Assembly (NCBI RefSeq): GCF_002043005.1
Contig: NZ_CP020330.1
Coordinates: forward strand, 1,878,001-1,942,000
Direction of reading: 5' to 3'
Source of the DNA: Martelella mediterranea DSM 17316
Lineage (GTDB): Bacteria > Pseudomonadota > Alphaproteobacteria > Rhizobiales > Rhizobiaceae
Length of the DNA: 64,000 nt
A program made the translations under genes and the position numbers. Under the pieces are notes generated by a model. The model made no database searches and was not told the origin of the DNA. It saw nothing but the letters and a program-made list of their open reading frames with translations. Of the stretch, positions 10,988 through 20,205 are shown piece after piece; the stretch's first letter is position 1; each line of letters begins with the position of its first letter.

Positions 10988-11896
10988 ATGGCATTCTCGC
11001 TGGATCCCGATCGCCCCTTCGACGCCGCCGTCCGGAAAGTCGCCGTCTCCCAGCTCGAGGACGCGATCCGCGCCCTGAAGAAGCAGCCGAACGGCATCCA
11101 CGAGGCGGTTCACGACGCCCGCAAGAAGTTCAAGCGGGTGCGCGGCCTCTACCGTCTGGTCCGCCCCGCCGCGAAGGATTTCGCGAAAGCCGAAAATGCC
11201 CGCATCCGCGATCTGGCGAATTCCCTGTCGGCCGACCGGGACGCCGCCGCGCTGATCGAGTGCGTCCGCTATCTCCGGCTGAATGCGGCCGAGGGAAAAG
11301 TCGACATGGCGCTCGCCCGGCTGGAGGCGGCGCTGATCGTCCGGCGCGATGCCAGGGCGGTGTCCGAGGACGCGCTGCAGAAAAAGGCAAAGGCGGCGAT
11401 CGGCGTCTGCCGGGAGGCGATCGCGGCGGTCGAGGACCAGGATTTCGGCGGGAAGTCGCCGGAAAAGGCGATCGCGAAGGCCTGGCGCAAGCAGCTTGCC
11501 TCCGCCCATGTCGCGGTCATGGCGGTTCGCGCCGAGGCGACGGACGAGCATTTCCACGAGCTGCGCAAGGAGGCGCAGACCTACTGGATGTTCTGTGCGC
11601 TCGTCGCCGATATCTGGCCGACCGCGCTCAAGGCCAAGCGCGCCGACGCCAAGGCGCTTGCCGATCTCATCGGCCACGAACATGATCTCAGCGTGATGAT
11701 CGCGCTGCTTGAGGGCCCGGACGCGCCGGCGCTTTCCGATAAGACCCACCGGATTTGCCGTGAGGAAGCGATCGCGCAAAGGTCGCGGCTGCGCGCCAAG
11801 GCGGTGAGGGATGCCCGCAAGGTGTTCGGCGAGGAGGTCGAGAGCGATATCGTCAAGACGCTGTGGCGCGAACGCGTGAAGCGCGGCGAGGGCTGA
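10988..11896 (+). CDS. CHAD domain protein (polyphosphate-associated)
   Basis: A 302-residue all-helical CHAD protein rich in conserved His, Lys and Arg. The first repeat is seen in [21 protein letters not shown] (broken here at natural helix ends) and the second in [18 protein letters not shown] domains bind polyphosphate granules through these basic helices. The gene is 1 nt from the CYTH gene and surely co-expressed. Predicted role: targeting of, or partner to, the CYTH phosphatase at polyphosphate; no catalytic role is claimed. Confidence 0.88.
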   Translation: MAFSLDPDRPFDAAVRKVAVSQLEDAIRALKKQPNGIHEAVHDARKKFKRVRGLYRLVRPAAKDFAKAENARIRDLANSLSADRDAAALIECVRYLRLNAAEGKVDMALARLEAALIVRRDARAVSEDALQKKAKAAIGVCREAIAAVEDQDFGGKSPEKAIAKAWRKQLASAHVAVMAVRAEATDEHFHELRKEAQTYWMFCALVADIWPTALKAKRADAKALADLIGHEHDLSVMIALLEGPDAPALSDKTHRICREEAIAQRSRLRAKAVRDARKVFGEEVESDIVKTLWRERVKRGEG

Positions 11897-11975
11897 CAAT
11901 TGCAAAGCCGCTTCAATGGGTGTATTGGCCGCAAACACGCCCTTGCCGATTGAAAACGTAACGCGGAGACAGGCC

Positions 11976-12881
11976 ATGTCCTATCTGGTCGCAGCTCTTT
12001 ATCATTTTGCCCGCTTCGCCGATTATGCCTCGTTCCGCGCGCCGCTGCAGGCCGTCGCCGACGAGAACGGCGTCAAGGGCACGCTGCTTCTCGCCCATGA
12101 AGGCATCAACGGCACGATTGCAGGCTCCCATGAGGGCATCGCCAATGTGCTCGCCTTCATCCGCGCCCGGCCCGAGCTTGCCGGCATGGAGCACAAGGAA
12201 AGTCACGCCTCGAAAATGCCCTTCAACCGCATGAAGGTGCGGCTGAAGAAGGAAATCGTCACCATGGGCGTCGACACGATCGATCCCCTGAAGACGGTCG
12301 GCACCTATGTCGAGCCGAAGGACTGGAACGACCTGATTTCCGATCCGGACACGATCGTGATCGACACCCGCAATGATTACGAGACGGCGATCGGCATCTT
12401 CCGCGGTGCCGTCGACCCGAAGACGAAGACCTTCCGCGAGTTTCCGCGCTGGGTCGCCGAAAACCAGGGCCTCCACAACAAGCCGAAGATCGCGATGTAC
12501 TGCACCGGCGGCATCCGCTGCGAAAAGGCAACCGCCTTCATGAAGGAGCAGGGCTTTGACGAGGTCTATCACCTCAAGGGCGGCATTCTGAAATATCTCG
12601 AGGACGTGCCGGAAGAGGAAAGCCTCTGGGACGGCGCCTGCTTCGTTTTCGACGAGCGCGTTTCCGTCACCCACGGCCTGAAGGAAGGCGAGCACGAACT
12701 CTGCCACGCCTGCCGCCACCCGGTGACGCCCGAGGACAAGCTTTCCGCCGACTACGAGGAAGGCGTTTCCTGCCCGCATTGCGCCGACAGCTATTCGGAG
12801 ACCGACCGCGCCCGCTTCCGCGAACGTCAGCACCAGATCACACTGGCGAAAGCCCGCGGCGAGCGCCATCTCGGCGCGTAG
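11976..12881 (+). CDS. trhO: tRNA uridine-34 5-hydroxylase TrhO (rhodanese-like)
   Basis: A 301-residue YceA/TrhO protein that hydroxylates U34 of tRNA on the way to cmo5U/mcmo5U. An N-terminal acylphosphatase-like domain (1-95) precedes a rhodanese domain (about 120-215) with the active-site loop [10 protein letters not shown] (Cys176, second Cys182). A C-terminal cysteine-rich region (CHACRHP and CPHC) looks like a metal site, as in relatives. The open frame begins 20 codons earlier, but [11 protein letters not shown] at 11976 matches the family start and follows GCGGAGACAGGCC. It stands alone. Confidence 0.93.
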   Translation: MSYLVAALYHFARFADYASFRAPLQAVADENGVKGTLLLAHEGINGTIAGSHEGIANVLAFIRARPELAGMEHKESHASKMPFNRMKVRLKKEIVTMGVDTIDPLKTVGTYVEPKDWNDLISDPDTIVIDTRNDYETAIGIFRGAVDPKTKTFREFPRWVAENQGLHNKPKIAMYCTGGIRCEKATAFMKEQGFDEVYHLKGGILKYLEDVPEEESLWDGACFVFDERVSVTHGLKEGEHELCHACRHPVTPEDKLSADYEEGVSCPHCADSYSETDRARFRERQHQITLAKARGERHLGA

Positions 12882-12937
12882 GGCGCCGCGAACTTGAACC
12901 GGATGGCTTATCGGATAACTTCGGAATGGGGAACCAG

Positions 12938-13387
12938 ATGACGAGCAAAGCAGGCTTTTTCGGTTACTGGCTTCCGGTTGATGACGAGGAAAGCGCGCGG
13001 GACGCCGTGAAAATGTCCGGGCTACCCGTTCTCGTCATGGGGCTGAACTTCGTGATTTTGTCGCTGTTTCCCTCTCCATACCAGGCGACCTCTGATTACA
13101 GCTCCGTGATCTCTGGCGTTGTGGCGCTCGTTTTGATCTTTGTCGCGTTCAGAATTCGTGGCGGACATGCAGGCTTGGTGCCGGGCACGACAAGCCTGTT
13201 TTGCGTATTCATCGTTCTGAACGCCGTCCTGCCATATATAGGCTACTTTCTGGCCGGCGGCCGCGATTTGGACCTTTTTCGTCTCACGATTAGTCTGATC
13301 ATTCCCGCCATCTGTGCCGCTTTGGCACTCAACGGCTGGCGGGGCTGGCGGTGGTTGCGAAAAAACAACCTCCCGACGCCATACTAG
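12938..13387 (+). CDS. Hypothetical four-helix membrane protein
   Basis: A 149-residue protein with four predicted membrane helices (about 30-47, 57-75, 85-107 and 117-137) and a short basic end. I do not recognise its family. The start at 12938 is chosen because GGGGA lies 6 nt upstream; an ATG 4 codons earlier is possible. Base composition is a little lower in GC than its neighbours. It stands between trhO and a lipoprotein gene on the same strand with no sign of shared function. Confidence 0.6.
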   Translation: MTSKAGFFGYWLPVDDEESARDAVKMSGLPVLVMGLNFVILSLFPSPYQATSDYSSVISGVVALVLIFVAFRIRGGHAGLVPGTTSLFCVFIVLNAVLPYIGYFLAGGRDLDLFRLTISLIIPAICAALALNGWRGWRWLRKNNLPTPY

Positions 13388-13486
13388 GCTCCGCGGAAGC
13401 GGGAGGCGTCGGTCATGGCGTTTTACCCGTCCTTAATCATGGATCGGTTAGGTAAAGCGTCTACAACAGATAAGACGGTCGGCATC

Positions 13487-14062
13487 ATGCGTTTTCTGGC
13501 AAAATCCCTGGCAGTTTCGGCAGCAGTGCTGCTTTCGGCCTGTTCGACATTCTCGTTCCTGCCGGGCTCGTCCGAGCCGATCCCCACGCCGATCGCCGCC
13601 AATCCGGCATCGCTCCGGATCGCGGTTCTGGCGCCCGAGGAATTCCGGCTGCCCAAGGGCGAGGTCGAACTGACCGTCTATCAGCGCGGCGCGGGCGGCG
13701 ATATCAGCCAGGATTATACGCTGGTGAATGCCGATTCCGAGAAGGTCGATGCCGCCGTGGCCGAATTCCGCAAGCCGGGGCAGGTGGTGACGCTGCTGAG
13801 ATTGGCGCCCGCCGACGCGTTGCGCCTGCGCGACCAGCAGGAGCAGATGGCGGCCGCGCGCGGCGCCGGCAGCGCCAAGCCGGGCTTCGAGGTTGACCTC
13901 GATTCCACCTGCTGGAACGGCGCCATGGTGGCGCCCGTCGTGCCGCTCGATGTGCTGATCAGGGCGGATTCAGACGGGGAATTCCATCCGCTGCTGTCCG
14001 ATATCGATATTTTCGCGCTGATGAACCGGCCGGAAGACTCGCGCCTGAAGAAGTGCTCCTGA
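13487..14062 (+). CDS. Hypothetical lipoprotein
   Basis: A 191-residue protein starting MRFLAKSLAV with a signal peptide and a lipobox LLSAC (Cys19), so probably lipid-anchored in the envelope. The mature part has no family that I recognise; it contains a Pro-rich stretch after the Cys, a beta-rich middle (VELTVYQRGAGGDIS) and two Cys residues, one in STCWNGAM and one at the end (KKCS), that could form a disulfide. The start at 13487 was chosen because it places the signal peptide at the N terminus; the open frame reaches 24 codons further upstream. Confidence 0.65.
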   Translation: MRFLAKSLAVSAAVLLSACSTFSFLPGSSEPIPTPIAANPASLRIAVLAPEEFRLPKGEVELTVYQRGAGGDISQDYTLVNADSEKVDAAVAEFRKPGQVVTLLRLAPADALRLRDQQEQMAAARGAGSAKPGFEVDLDSTCWNGAMVAPVVPLDVLIRADSDGEFHPLLSDIDIFALMNRPEDSRLKKCS

Positions 14063-14097
14063 GGCTTCGATTTCTCTCTTGAGGATGATTTGAACGC

Positions 14098-15249
14098 TCA
14101 GTCCCGGTGTTCGCGGGCAAGGGCGTCGATGGCGCGTTCCATGCCGGGGCGGATCGCCACCATCAGCGTGGCATAGCCTTCCTCGACCGGCCAGAACCGC
14201 TCGGCCAGATATGGGCCGACGCCCGGGGCCGCGCGAGTGACCGCGATATTGGCATCGCGGGTGTTCCATTCCGTCAGTCGCATGATCAACTGCTCGTCAA
14301 CAGCTTCCTGTTCCATGTCGGGCCGCACGAAGACCTGCCAGATCCATGCTTCGCCGGCCGTGACCGGCTGGACCGCCGCGGCAATCATCTCGCCGGCGAG
14401 ATAAAGCGCGTGGATGCGAAGCTGGTCGTTGCGGCCAAGCTTCTTGGCCGTGGGCAGCAGTGCTACAAACCGGGACCGGTCTTCCGCGACCGTCGTGGTG
14501 AGTGCTGAAAGCTCGTCCAGCATCAGCGCGGTTTCGGATGGATTGCGGGCGATGTGATAGCCGACCTTCCCACGCCTATTCAGCGCTTCCCACTTTGCGA
14601 GGTTGGCCTGCCACGCCTCGCGCTCGCCGGGCGTGAGCGCTGCACCTGCGGGATTGATCGGGCCTGACAGCGCGCGCCTGCGGCGGGCATGGGTGACCCG
14701 GAAGGCAAGGCCGCGGGCGGCGGCCACCGCGCGGGCGAAGCGCATGAACGCGCCATCGGCCAGGAGATGCGGAAACACGGCAATGCCCGGCAGGTTGACG
14801 AGCGAACCGGCAAGCGCCTCGAAAAGCTGATCGAGTGTTGCCATCGGCCGGTGGCGCGAGATCAGCGGCGCGTGATAGCCGATATCGCCGATCGCATGGG
14901 CAAGCAGATGCGAGCCGTTGCCGCGCACCGAAAAGGTCATCAGCGCTGTGAGATTGTCATCGCCGTCGCCATCCTCCATCAGCGCGACCCTCAGCAGCGA
15001 ATGGCGCTCGCCGAGCGCCGGCAGTAGGAAGGCGGGGGTCTGGAAGATGTTGCGCTCGATCGCGGTCTCCGCCAGCCGGTCCATTGCCGGCTCCATATGG
15101 TCGGGGGCCTGCGAATAGAGCGAGAACTCGCCGCCGCTTCTGACCTCGAGGCGGATATCGGGAACCGCCTTGCCGGGCTGGACGACGGAAAGCTTGGATT
15201 TGAGGCGGGCCGGCGGGCGCTGGCCCAGGTCCTTGCGTATGATGCTCAT
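14098..15249 (-). CDS. GNAT/CelD-like acetyltransferase-fold protein (uncertain)
   Basis: A 383-residue soluble protein. Its layout, an N-terminal segment (YSQAPDHMEPAMDRLAETAIERNIFQTPAFLLPAL) followed by a C-terminal half with SRFVALLPTAKKLGRNDQLRIHALYLAGEMIAAAVQP, resembles CelD/BcsL or FemAB-like proteins with two GNAT-like lobes that act on cell-envelope or polysaccharide substrates. This is a fold-level guess from the pattern only; no catalytic residue is clear. It is convergent with the lipoprotein gene (35 nt between ends) and has no operon partner. Confidence 0.55.
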   Translation of the reverse strand: MSIIRKDLGQRPPARLKSKLSVVQPGKAVPDIRLEVRSGGEFSLYSQAPDHMEPAMDRLAETAIERNIFQTPAFLLPALGERHSLLRVALMEDGDGDDNLTALMTFSVRGNGSHLLAHAIGDIGYHAPLISRHRPMATLDQLFEALAGSLVNLPGIAVFPHLLADGAFMRFARAVAAARGLAFRVTHARRRRALSGPINPAGAALTPGEREAWQANLAKWEALNRRGKVGYHIARNPSETALMLDELSALTTTVAEDRSRFVALLPTAKKLGRNDQLRIHALYLAGEMIAAAVQPVTAGEAWIWQVFVRPDMEQEAVDEQLIMRLTEWNTRDANIAVTRAAPGVGPYLAERFWPVEEGYATLMVAIRPGMERAIDALAREHRD

Positions 15250-15486
15250 GGCCGCGCCCCTTTCGGCCGGGGGCCGAAGCGCGATGCGCGCGGCATGTCC
15301 GGCAGGACGGGCAGCTCTGGGGGGCCTGAACGCATGGGATACTGAACTCTTACAAACGCACTTAACAAGGGATAACCGGTTTCGGTTAACAAAGCGTTGG
15401 CCACGGCTGCGCGAAACCGGCCTTGCAATTTTGGCCGATACGGGCAGACTGTCTTGTAAGTGTCATGTTTGCGAAGCGGAGACGCC

Positions 15487-15882
15487 ATGGCTGACAAGCC
15501 GGAAACGCAACGCGGCCGGGCTGCCGCCAACGCCAATGTGGTGGAGCTCAGCCAATATCGCGCCGGCCAGAAGGCCGAGCCCCTGCCGGTCACCTTCCAC
15601 CGGCGCGAACTGGACGCGATCCTCTGGATCTACGGCCGCATGGTGGGCGAGGGCGAGTGGCGCGACTATGCGCTGGATCACCTGAAGGACAGGGCGGTGT
15701 TCTCGGTGTTCAAGCGCGCCGGCGAGATGCCGCTCTACCGGATCGAGAAAAACCCCAAACTCGCCGCCCGGCAGGGCGCCTTCTCGGTCACCAATACGGC
15801 CGGCATGGTGCTCAAGCGCGGCCACGACCTGAAACAGGTGCTGAAGGTCTTCGACCGGAACCTGAAGCTGGTCGAAAAATAG
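15487..15882 (+). CDS. DUF2794 domain protein
   Basis: A 131-residue protein typical of alphaproteobacteria, with the conserved stretches VVELSQYR, FHRRELDAILWIYGRMV and GEWRDYALD...FSVFKRAGEMPLYRIEK. The function of the family is unknown. The start MADKPETQRG at 15487 has GGAG about 8 nt upstream; the open frame goes on nine codons further. It is monocistronic, followed by RIME-like repeats and an IS element. Confidence 0.85.
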   Translation: MADKPETQRGRAAANANVVELSQYRAGQKAEPLPVTFHRRELDAILWIYGRMVGEGEWRDYALDHLKDRAVFSVFKRAGEMPLYRIEKNPKLAARQGAFSVTNTAGMVLKRGHDLKQVLKVFDRNLKLVEK

Positions 15883-16034
15883 ACCTGATGCCGCCGCCCT
15901 TCGCTGGGCGTGGCCGGAGATGACATCCGCAAAAGGAATGGTCTTCCAAAAAAGAGCCGGATTGTGCTCTGGCCTTCAGGCTGCTGATAAAGCACAAAGC
16001 CTTGACCATCATATGTCATCGGCCCTTCGTTCTT

Positions 16035-16147
16035 GTGTCATGCTCGGACTTGATCCGAGCATCCAGGCATCTTAAGTCTCTGAATTTGCAAAGATTTATA
16101 ACGATCCCTTGCCGGGAGGCCTGGATCCTCGGGTCAAGCCCGAGGAT
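16035..16147. repeat. RIME-like palindromic intergenic repeat
   Basis: Two small palindromes, GCTCGGACTTGATCCGAGC at 16042-16060 and CCTCGGGTCAAGCCCGAGG at 16128-16146, flank a larger inverted repeat ATCCAGGC (16061-16068)/GCCTGGAT (16119-16126). The layout and wording match the RIME-type mosaic palindromes common between rhizobial genes. The element appears cut at its right side by the IS110 insertion. Confidence 0.65.
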
Positions 16148-16169
16148 TGTTTGTCGGATCTGCGCTATT

Positions 16170-16300
16170 GTTGTGATGCAGCTGCGGGCCGTTGGCTTGC
16201 CCGCAGCTGCTGCAACAGCCGACCGTCCGAGTATTGGGTGGAATACCCGCTGTCATCAAGGTCACTGTTGCACCGAGCAACCGCTTGAAGAGTTGATTGG
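16170..16300 (+). ncRNA. Candidate IS110 bridge RNA region
   Basis: The non-coding DNA upstream of the transposase holds three stem-loops in a row: a 12-bp perfect stem at 16178-16210 (GCAGCTGCGGGC/GCCCGCAGCTGC), GTATT/AATAC at 16231-16246 and GTTGC/GCAAC at 16267-16281. IS110-group elements carry a structured bridge RNA in this position that pairs with target and donor DNA. The position and structure fit; no pairing loops were demonstrated here. Confidence 0.35.
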
Positions 16301-16359
16301 GCCGCTGATTGCCACGCCCGCAAACAATCCCAAGCATGCCTTGAAAGGATAGCATCGCC

Positions 16360-17295
16360 ATGGTCGTTTTGCATCACCCTCCGCACATCTGTCTTGGTTG
16401 CGACGTTGCAAAGGACACGATCGCCGTTTCCTGCGGCGGTCCGGCCACCGTCATCGCCAATCGCAGCAGGGATATTCGTCGCTTCCTGCGAAACTGCGAG
16501 GCAGATCTGGTCATCTGCGAACCCACCGGCGGGTATGAAACCGTCCTGATCGAAGAGTGCCTGCGGCGCGGCCTTGCCGTTCACCGGGCCGATACGCGCA
16601 GGCTCAAGGCCTTCATTCGTTCGCGTGGACGGGTCGGCAAGAGCGATGCGATCGATGCCCGGGAAATGGTCGCCTATGGCATGGAACGCTGGGCAAGCCT
16701 GTCCCTGTGGCAGGCTGAAAACCCTGAAGAGGCAAGGCTCAAGGCCCTTGTGCGCCGCCGCGCCGATCTGGTCGCCATCAGGGTCGCCGAGCAAAACCGC
16801 GCCATGGCGCCGGGCGGACGTGAACTTGCCGTCACCTTCAAGGCCATGCTCGCTGCCATCAATCGCCAGATCGCGCTGCTCGACAAGGAAATCCGCATGC
16901 TCATGCGCAGCGAAGCCTTTGCAGCCAGGGCCAGCATCGCAATGGCGATGACCGGCATCGCGGAGACAACCGCCGCCGCCCTGATCGCCACAATGCCCGA
17001 ACTCGGGACGCTGGATCGAAAAAAGGCGGCGGCGCTGGCCGGCCTGGCGCCGCACCCAAACGAGAGCGGCAACAAGATCGGTTACCGGAGAATGCGCGGC
17101 GGCAGACCCGTCATGCGCACCATCCTGTTCATGCCGGCCATGCAGGCCGCCCGCGGAAGGGGCGAGTTCGCCGCCTTCTACAAGCGCCTTGTCGAAGCCG
17201 GCAAAAAGCCAATCGTCGCGATCGCAGCAGTCATGCGAAAAATCGTCGTGACCCTCAATGCAAGGTTCACAGAGAAAGTCATCCAACAGAGTTGA
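16360..17295 (+). CDS. IS110-family transposase (DEDD recombinase)
   Basis: A 311-residue recombinase. The N-terminal RuvC-like domain carries the acidic residues in CDVAKD (D15), CEPTGGYE (E54) and KSDAIDARE (D96 and D99). A coiled linker (about 120-185) leads to the C-terminal Transposase_20 domain, MPELGTLDRKKAAALAGLAP, with the serine expected to attack DNA in NESGN (S236). All family landmarks are present and the frame is intact, so it could be active. It starts after a weak GAAAGG site. The stop codon lies almost at the inferred right end of the element. Confidence 0.93.
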   Translation: MVVLHHPPHICLGCDVAKDTIAVSCGGPATVIANRSRDIRRFLRNCEADLVICEPTGGYETVLIEECLRRGLAVHRADTRRLKAFIRSRGRVGKSDAIDAREMVAYGMERWASLSLWQAENPEEARLKALVRRRADLVAIRVAEQNRAMAPGGRELAVTFKAMLAAINRQIALLDKEIRMLMRSEAFAARASIAMAMTGIAETTAAALIATMPELGTLDRKKAAALAGLAPHPNESGNKIGYRRMRGGRPVMRTILFMPAMQAARGRGEFAAFYKRLVEAGKKPIVAIAAVMRKIVVTLNARFTEKVIQQS

Positions 17296-17333
17296 TGACC
17301 TGGAATGTGGGGGGACGTTTGTCAGCACTCTGG

Positions 17334-17354
17334 GGCCGGGAGCGTGCCCCGGCC
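17334..17354 (-). terminator. GC-rich hairpin downstream of ctpA
   Basis: A 7-bp stem GGCCGGG/CCCGGCC with a 7-nt loop lies 20 nt after the ctpA stop. There is no U-run on the minus strand, so it may act as a weak terminator or message-end stabiliser. Confidence 0.35.
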
Positions 17355-17373
17355 TCCTGTTCGCGTCAACGCC

Positions 17374-18753
17374 TCAGTGGGCGTCTTCCATTTCCTTTTC
17401 GGGCTCAGGCGTCTTGGCGGCCTGCAGCTCCTGGACGGCCTTCTCCGGATCGGCGGGGAAGGCGTCGTCGGTGACCTTGCCTTCCAAGAGGTCGATCGCA
17501 TATTTCAACTGCACGTCGTCCTCGGTCTCGCGCGGCACATAGGCAACCGAGCCGGAGCCCTCTTCGGTTTCCGCGTCACCTTGGATATGGCCGCGCAGCG
17601 CCGATTCGCCTTCCGGACGGATCAGTCCCTCGAGGTCTTCCGGCAGCACCTGCTCGACAACGATATCGGGGCTGATGCCGGTGCCCTGGATCGAGGTGCC
17701 CGACGGCGTGTAATAGAGCGCCGTCGTCAGCCGCAGCGAGCCTTCGGAACCCAGCGGTACGATGGTCTGGACCGAGCCCTTGCCGAATGTACGGGTGCCG
17801 ACCAGCGTCGCCCGCTTCAGGTCTTGCAGCGCGCCGGCGACGATCTCGGATGCCGAGGCGGAGCCGCCATTGACGAGCACCACCAGCGGCTTGCCATCGG
17901 TGAGATCGCCGGGACCGGCATCGAAGCGGCGGGTCTCGCTGGAATTGCGGCCGCGGGTGGAGACGACTTCGCCTTCGTCGAGGAAGGTGTCGGCCACGGC
18001 GACGGCCTGGTTCAGGAAGCCGCCCGGGTTGAGGCGGAGGTCGAGAATATAGCCCTTGAGCTGGTCTTCCGGCACTTCCTTCTTGATCTCGTCAATCGCC
18101 TCGACCAGGCTTTCGTCCAGCTTCTCGTTCATGAAGGTGGTGAGGCGAATATAGCCGATATTGTCGTTTTCGACGCGCCATTTGACGGACTGCACCGGAA
18201 TGATGCCGCGCACGATCGTCATCTCGATCGGCTTGGCAACGCCGTCGCGCAGAATGGTGATGTCGATCGGTTCGCCGACCTCGCCGCGCATGCGGTCGAC
18301 CGCATCGTTGAGCGAAAGGCCGCGTACGCTTTCGCCGTCGATCTCGACGATCTTGTCGCCGGCCAGCACGCCTGCATTGGAAGCGGGCGTATCGTCGATG
18401 GGTGCGACGACCTTGACGACATCATCCTCCATCGTCACCTCGATGCCGAGCCCGCCGAATTCGCCCTTCGACTGGTCGCGCATCTCTTCGGATTCTTCCG
18501 CCGTCATATAGCTCGAATGCGGGTCGAGCCCGCTCAGCATGCCGTTGATCGCATCCTGTATCATCTGCTGTTCGTCGGGCGGCGAGACATACTGGCTGCG
18601 CACCCGCTCGAACACGTCGCCGAACAGCGACATTTCGCGGTAGGTCGAATCGTCGCCGGCCGCGCGCGCCGGTATATCGGCCGAAACCAGAATGCCGGTC
18701 GCCGCTGCGCCAAGTGCGGCGCCTGCCAGCAGAAGCGTTGCCCTACGTATCAT
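17374..18753 (-). CDS. ctpA: C-terminal processing peptidase (S41 family)
   Basis: A 459-residue exported serine protease of the CtpA/Prc family that trims envelope proteins in the periplasm. It has an N-terminal signal or anchor (LLLAGAALGAAATGIL), a PDZ domain (about 95-185, with GLGIEV) and a protease core with LRLNPGG, the catalytic Ser in NGGSASASEI (about S300) and the Lys in FGKGSVQ (K325). The start MIRRATLLL at 18753 follows GGAAAGG and overlaps the end of envC by 11 nt; an ATG five codons earlier is an alternative. It is in one operon with the EnvC-like activator, suggesting joint action on peptidoglycan enzymes. Confidence 0.95.
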   Translation of the reverse strand: MIRRATLLLAGAALGAAATGILVSADIPARAAGDDSTYREMSLFGDVFERVRSQYVSPPDEQQMIQDAINGMLSGLDPHSSYMTAEESEEMRDQSKGEFGGLGIEVTMEDDVVKVVAPIDDTPASNAGVLAGDKIVEIDGESVRGLSLNDAVDRMRGEVGEPIDITILRDGVAKPIEMTIVRGIIPVQSVKWRVENDNIGYIRLTTFMNEKLDESLVEAIDEIKKEVPEDQLKGYILDLRLNPGGFLNQAVAVADTFLDEGEVVSTRGRNSSETRRFDAGPGDLTDGKPLVVLVNGGSASASEIVAGALQDLKRATLVGTRTFGKGSVQTIVPLGSEGSLRLTTALYYTPSGTSIQGTGISPDIVVEQVLPEDLEGLIRPEGESALRGHIQGDAETEEGSGSVAYVPRETEDDVQLKYAIDLLEGKVTDDAFPADPEKAVQELQAAKTPEPEKEMEDAH

Positions 18754-20104
18754 TGCGTGCCTTTCCATCAATATTGTCCACCCACCAGGGTTGAGAATCG
18801 ACCGGCTTCCCATTGTGTCGGAACTCAATGTAGAGCGTCGGCCTGTCCGTTTCCAGCGCCATTGTCGCGGCGCTCGCGATCCGTCTCGTGCCCATCTCGG
18901 CCAGCGGCTCGCCGGAGAATATGAAATCGCCCTGGCGAACCTTGAGGTCATCCATGCCGGTCATGACGATATGGTAGCCGTCGCCGACATTGAGGATGAC
19001 CATCTCTCCGTAACTTCTGAAACGCCCGGCGTAAACCACCGTCGCGTCGGCGGGGGCGCTGACGAGCGCGCCGGGCCGCGCGGCAATGGTGATTCCGGTC
19101 GCCCTGTGCCCCGTTCCGTCCGGATCGCCGTATCGGCGCAGGATTTCGCCCGAAACAGGCAGGATCAGACGGCCCTTGAGGTCAGAGAATGGATATGCAG
19201 GCGTAATGCGGTTTTTATCGGGCGTTGACGAAAGCGCGCGCTGACGCGCCTCGATCTGCTGCGCCTCGGTCATCTGCCGGCGTTTCTCGGCCTCCTGACG
19301 CGCCAGAAGGGCGGCGTTGCGCGCGGAGGTGATGTCGGTTTCGAGGCTTTCGATCAGGCCGTTAAGATCGGTCGCGCGCGCGGCCAGCAGTTCGGCCTGG
19401 CGGCGCTCGGCTTCGAGCTGCTCCGCGCTGGTTTCCCGCGACTTCTCGTTTTCGGCGATCAGCAGGTCCATGCGCCGGCTTTCCTCGGCAAGGCTGTCGA
19501 GATCGCCGGCAAGCCCGTCACGGGCCTGCTGCTGTTCGGCCTTGACCGCCCGCAGCGATGTCAGGTCGGCAAGCACGGTTTCCATTCTGGCCCGCATCTC
19601 CGGCACCACGCCGTTCAGCAGGATCGCGCTTCTGACGGAATCGAGCGCATCGCCGGGGGCGACCAGAAGGGCCGGCGGCGGATCGCGGCCCATGCGCTGA
19701 AGTGCTGCCAGCACATCGGCCAGCACGTCGCGCTCGGCATTGAGCGAGGTCTTCAGCCGGTCTTCCTCATCGGAGAGTTCGCCAAGCCGGGTTTCGGCGG
19801 CGGCGATCTGTTCCTCCAGCCCGCGCCGGCGCTCGGCCGAGGCCACGAGCGCCTCCTTCAGGCTTGCCGTATCGCCGGAAAGCGCATCGATCTCGGCCTC
19901 AAGCGAGGCGATCTTTTCCTTGGAAAGCGCGATCGAGTTTTCGATCTGGTCGAGCTCGACTGCCTTTTCGGAGCGTTCGTTTGAAAGCTTGTCGACGAGC
20001 TCGGTCGATCCGGCCGTCGGCTCCTGCGTGAAGGCGATCGCGGGCAAGGCCCAGGCGGCAATGCCGCAGGCGAGGAGGATCCGCGATGATCTGGTTGCCG
20101 CCAT
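18743..20104 (-). CDS. envC: Murein hydrolase activator (EnvC-like, degenerate LytM domain)
   Basis: A 453-residue exported protein with a signal peptide (LLACGIAAWALPAIAF), a long coiled coil (about 30-310, many Glu/Ala/Arg heptads) and a C-terminal M23/LytM domain (about 340-440). The zinc ligands of active LytM enzymes are not kept: the His is in GHRATGIT, where the paired Asp is Thr, and the HxH motif is missing. As in E. coli EnvC it should activate amidases at the septum and not cut peptidoglycan itself. The start MAATRSSRIL at 20104 gives the signal peptide; the open frame extends 64 codons further upstream. Confidence 0.9.
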   Translation of the reverse strand: MAATRSSRILLACGIAAWALPAIAFTQEPTAGSTELVDKLSNERSEKAVELDQIENSIALSKEKIASLEAEIDALSGDTASLKEALVASAERRRGLEEQIAAAETRLGELSDEEDRLKTSLNAERDVLADVLAALQRMGRDPPPALLVAPGDALDSVRSAILLNGVVPEMRARMETVLADLTSLRAVKAEQQQARDGLAGDLDSLAEESRRMDLLIAENEKSRETSAEQLEAERRQAELLAARATDLNGLIESLETDITSARNAALLARQEAEKRRQMTEAQQIEARQRALSSTPDKNRITPAYPFSDLKGRLILPVSGEILRRYGDPDGTGHRATGITIAARPGALVSAPADATVVYAGRFRSYGEMVILNVGDGYHIVMTGMDDLKVRQGDFIFSGEPLAEMGTRRIASAATMALETDRPTLYIEFRHNGKPVDSQPWWVDNIDGKARNDT

Positions 20105-20205
20105 GTCCGTTTCCGCGCGAGGAAAGGGGGATTTAGATCGCGCAGAGATTAACGAATTAACAACGACAGAAGAACACACAAAATTTTGATGATTCTCACC
20201 AGGGC

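Larger units (their letters stand above)
16148..17296 (+). mobile_element. IS110-family insertion sequence
   Basis: An approximately 1.15-kb element consisting of about 210 nt of hairpin-rich non-coding DNA and one DEDD transposase gene. Ends are inferred. The left junction breaks a RIME palindrome after ...CCCGAGGAT, and a second GAT at 17294-17296 followed by GACC would rejoin it as GGATGACC, the usual continuation of such repeats. No terminal inverted repeats or longer target duplications are seen, as expected for the family. Boundaries could be wrong by several bases. Confidence 0.6.

Noticed and set aside
16165..17328. A 387-codon frame on the minus strand of the IS element
   Set aside because: Antisense to the intact IS110 transposase; no IS family known to me uses it.
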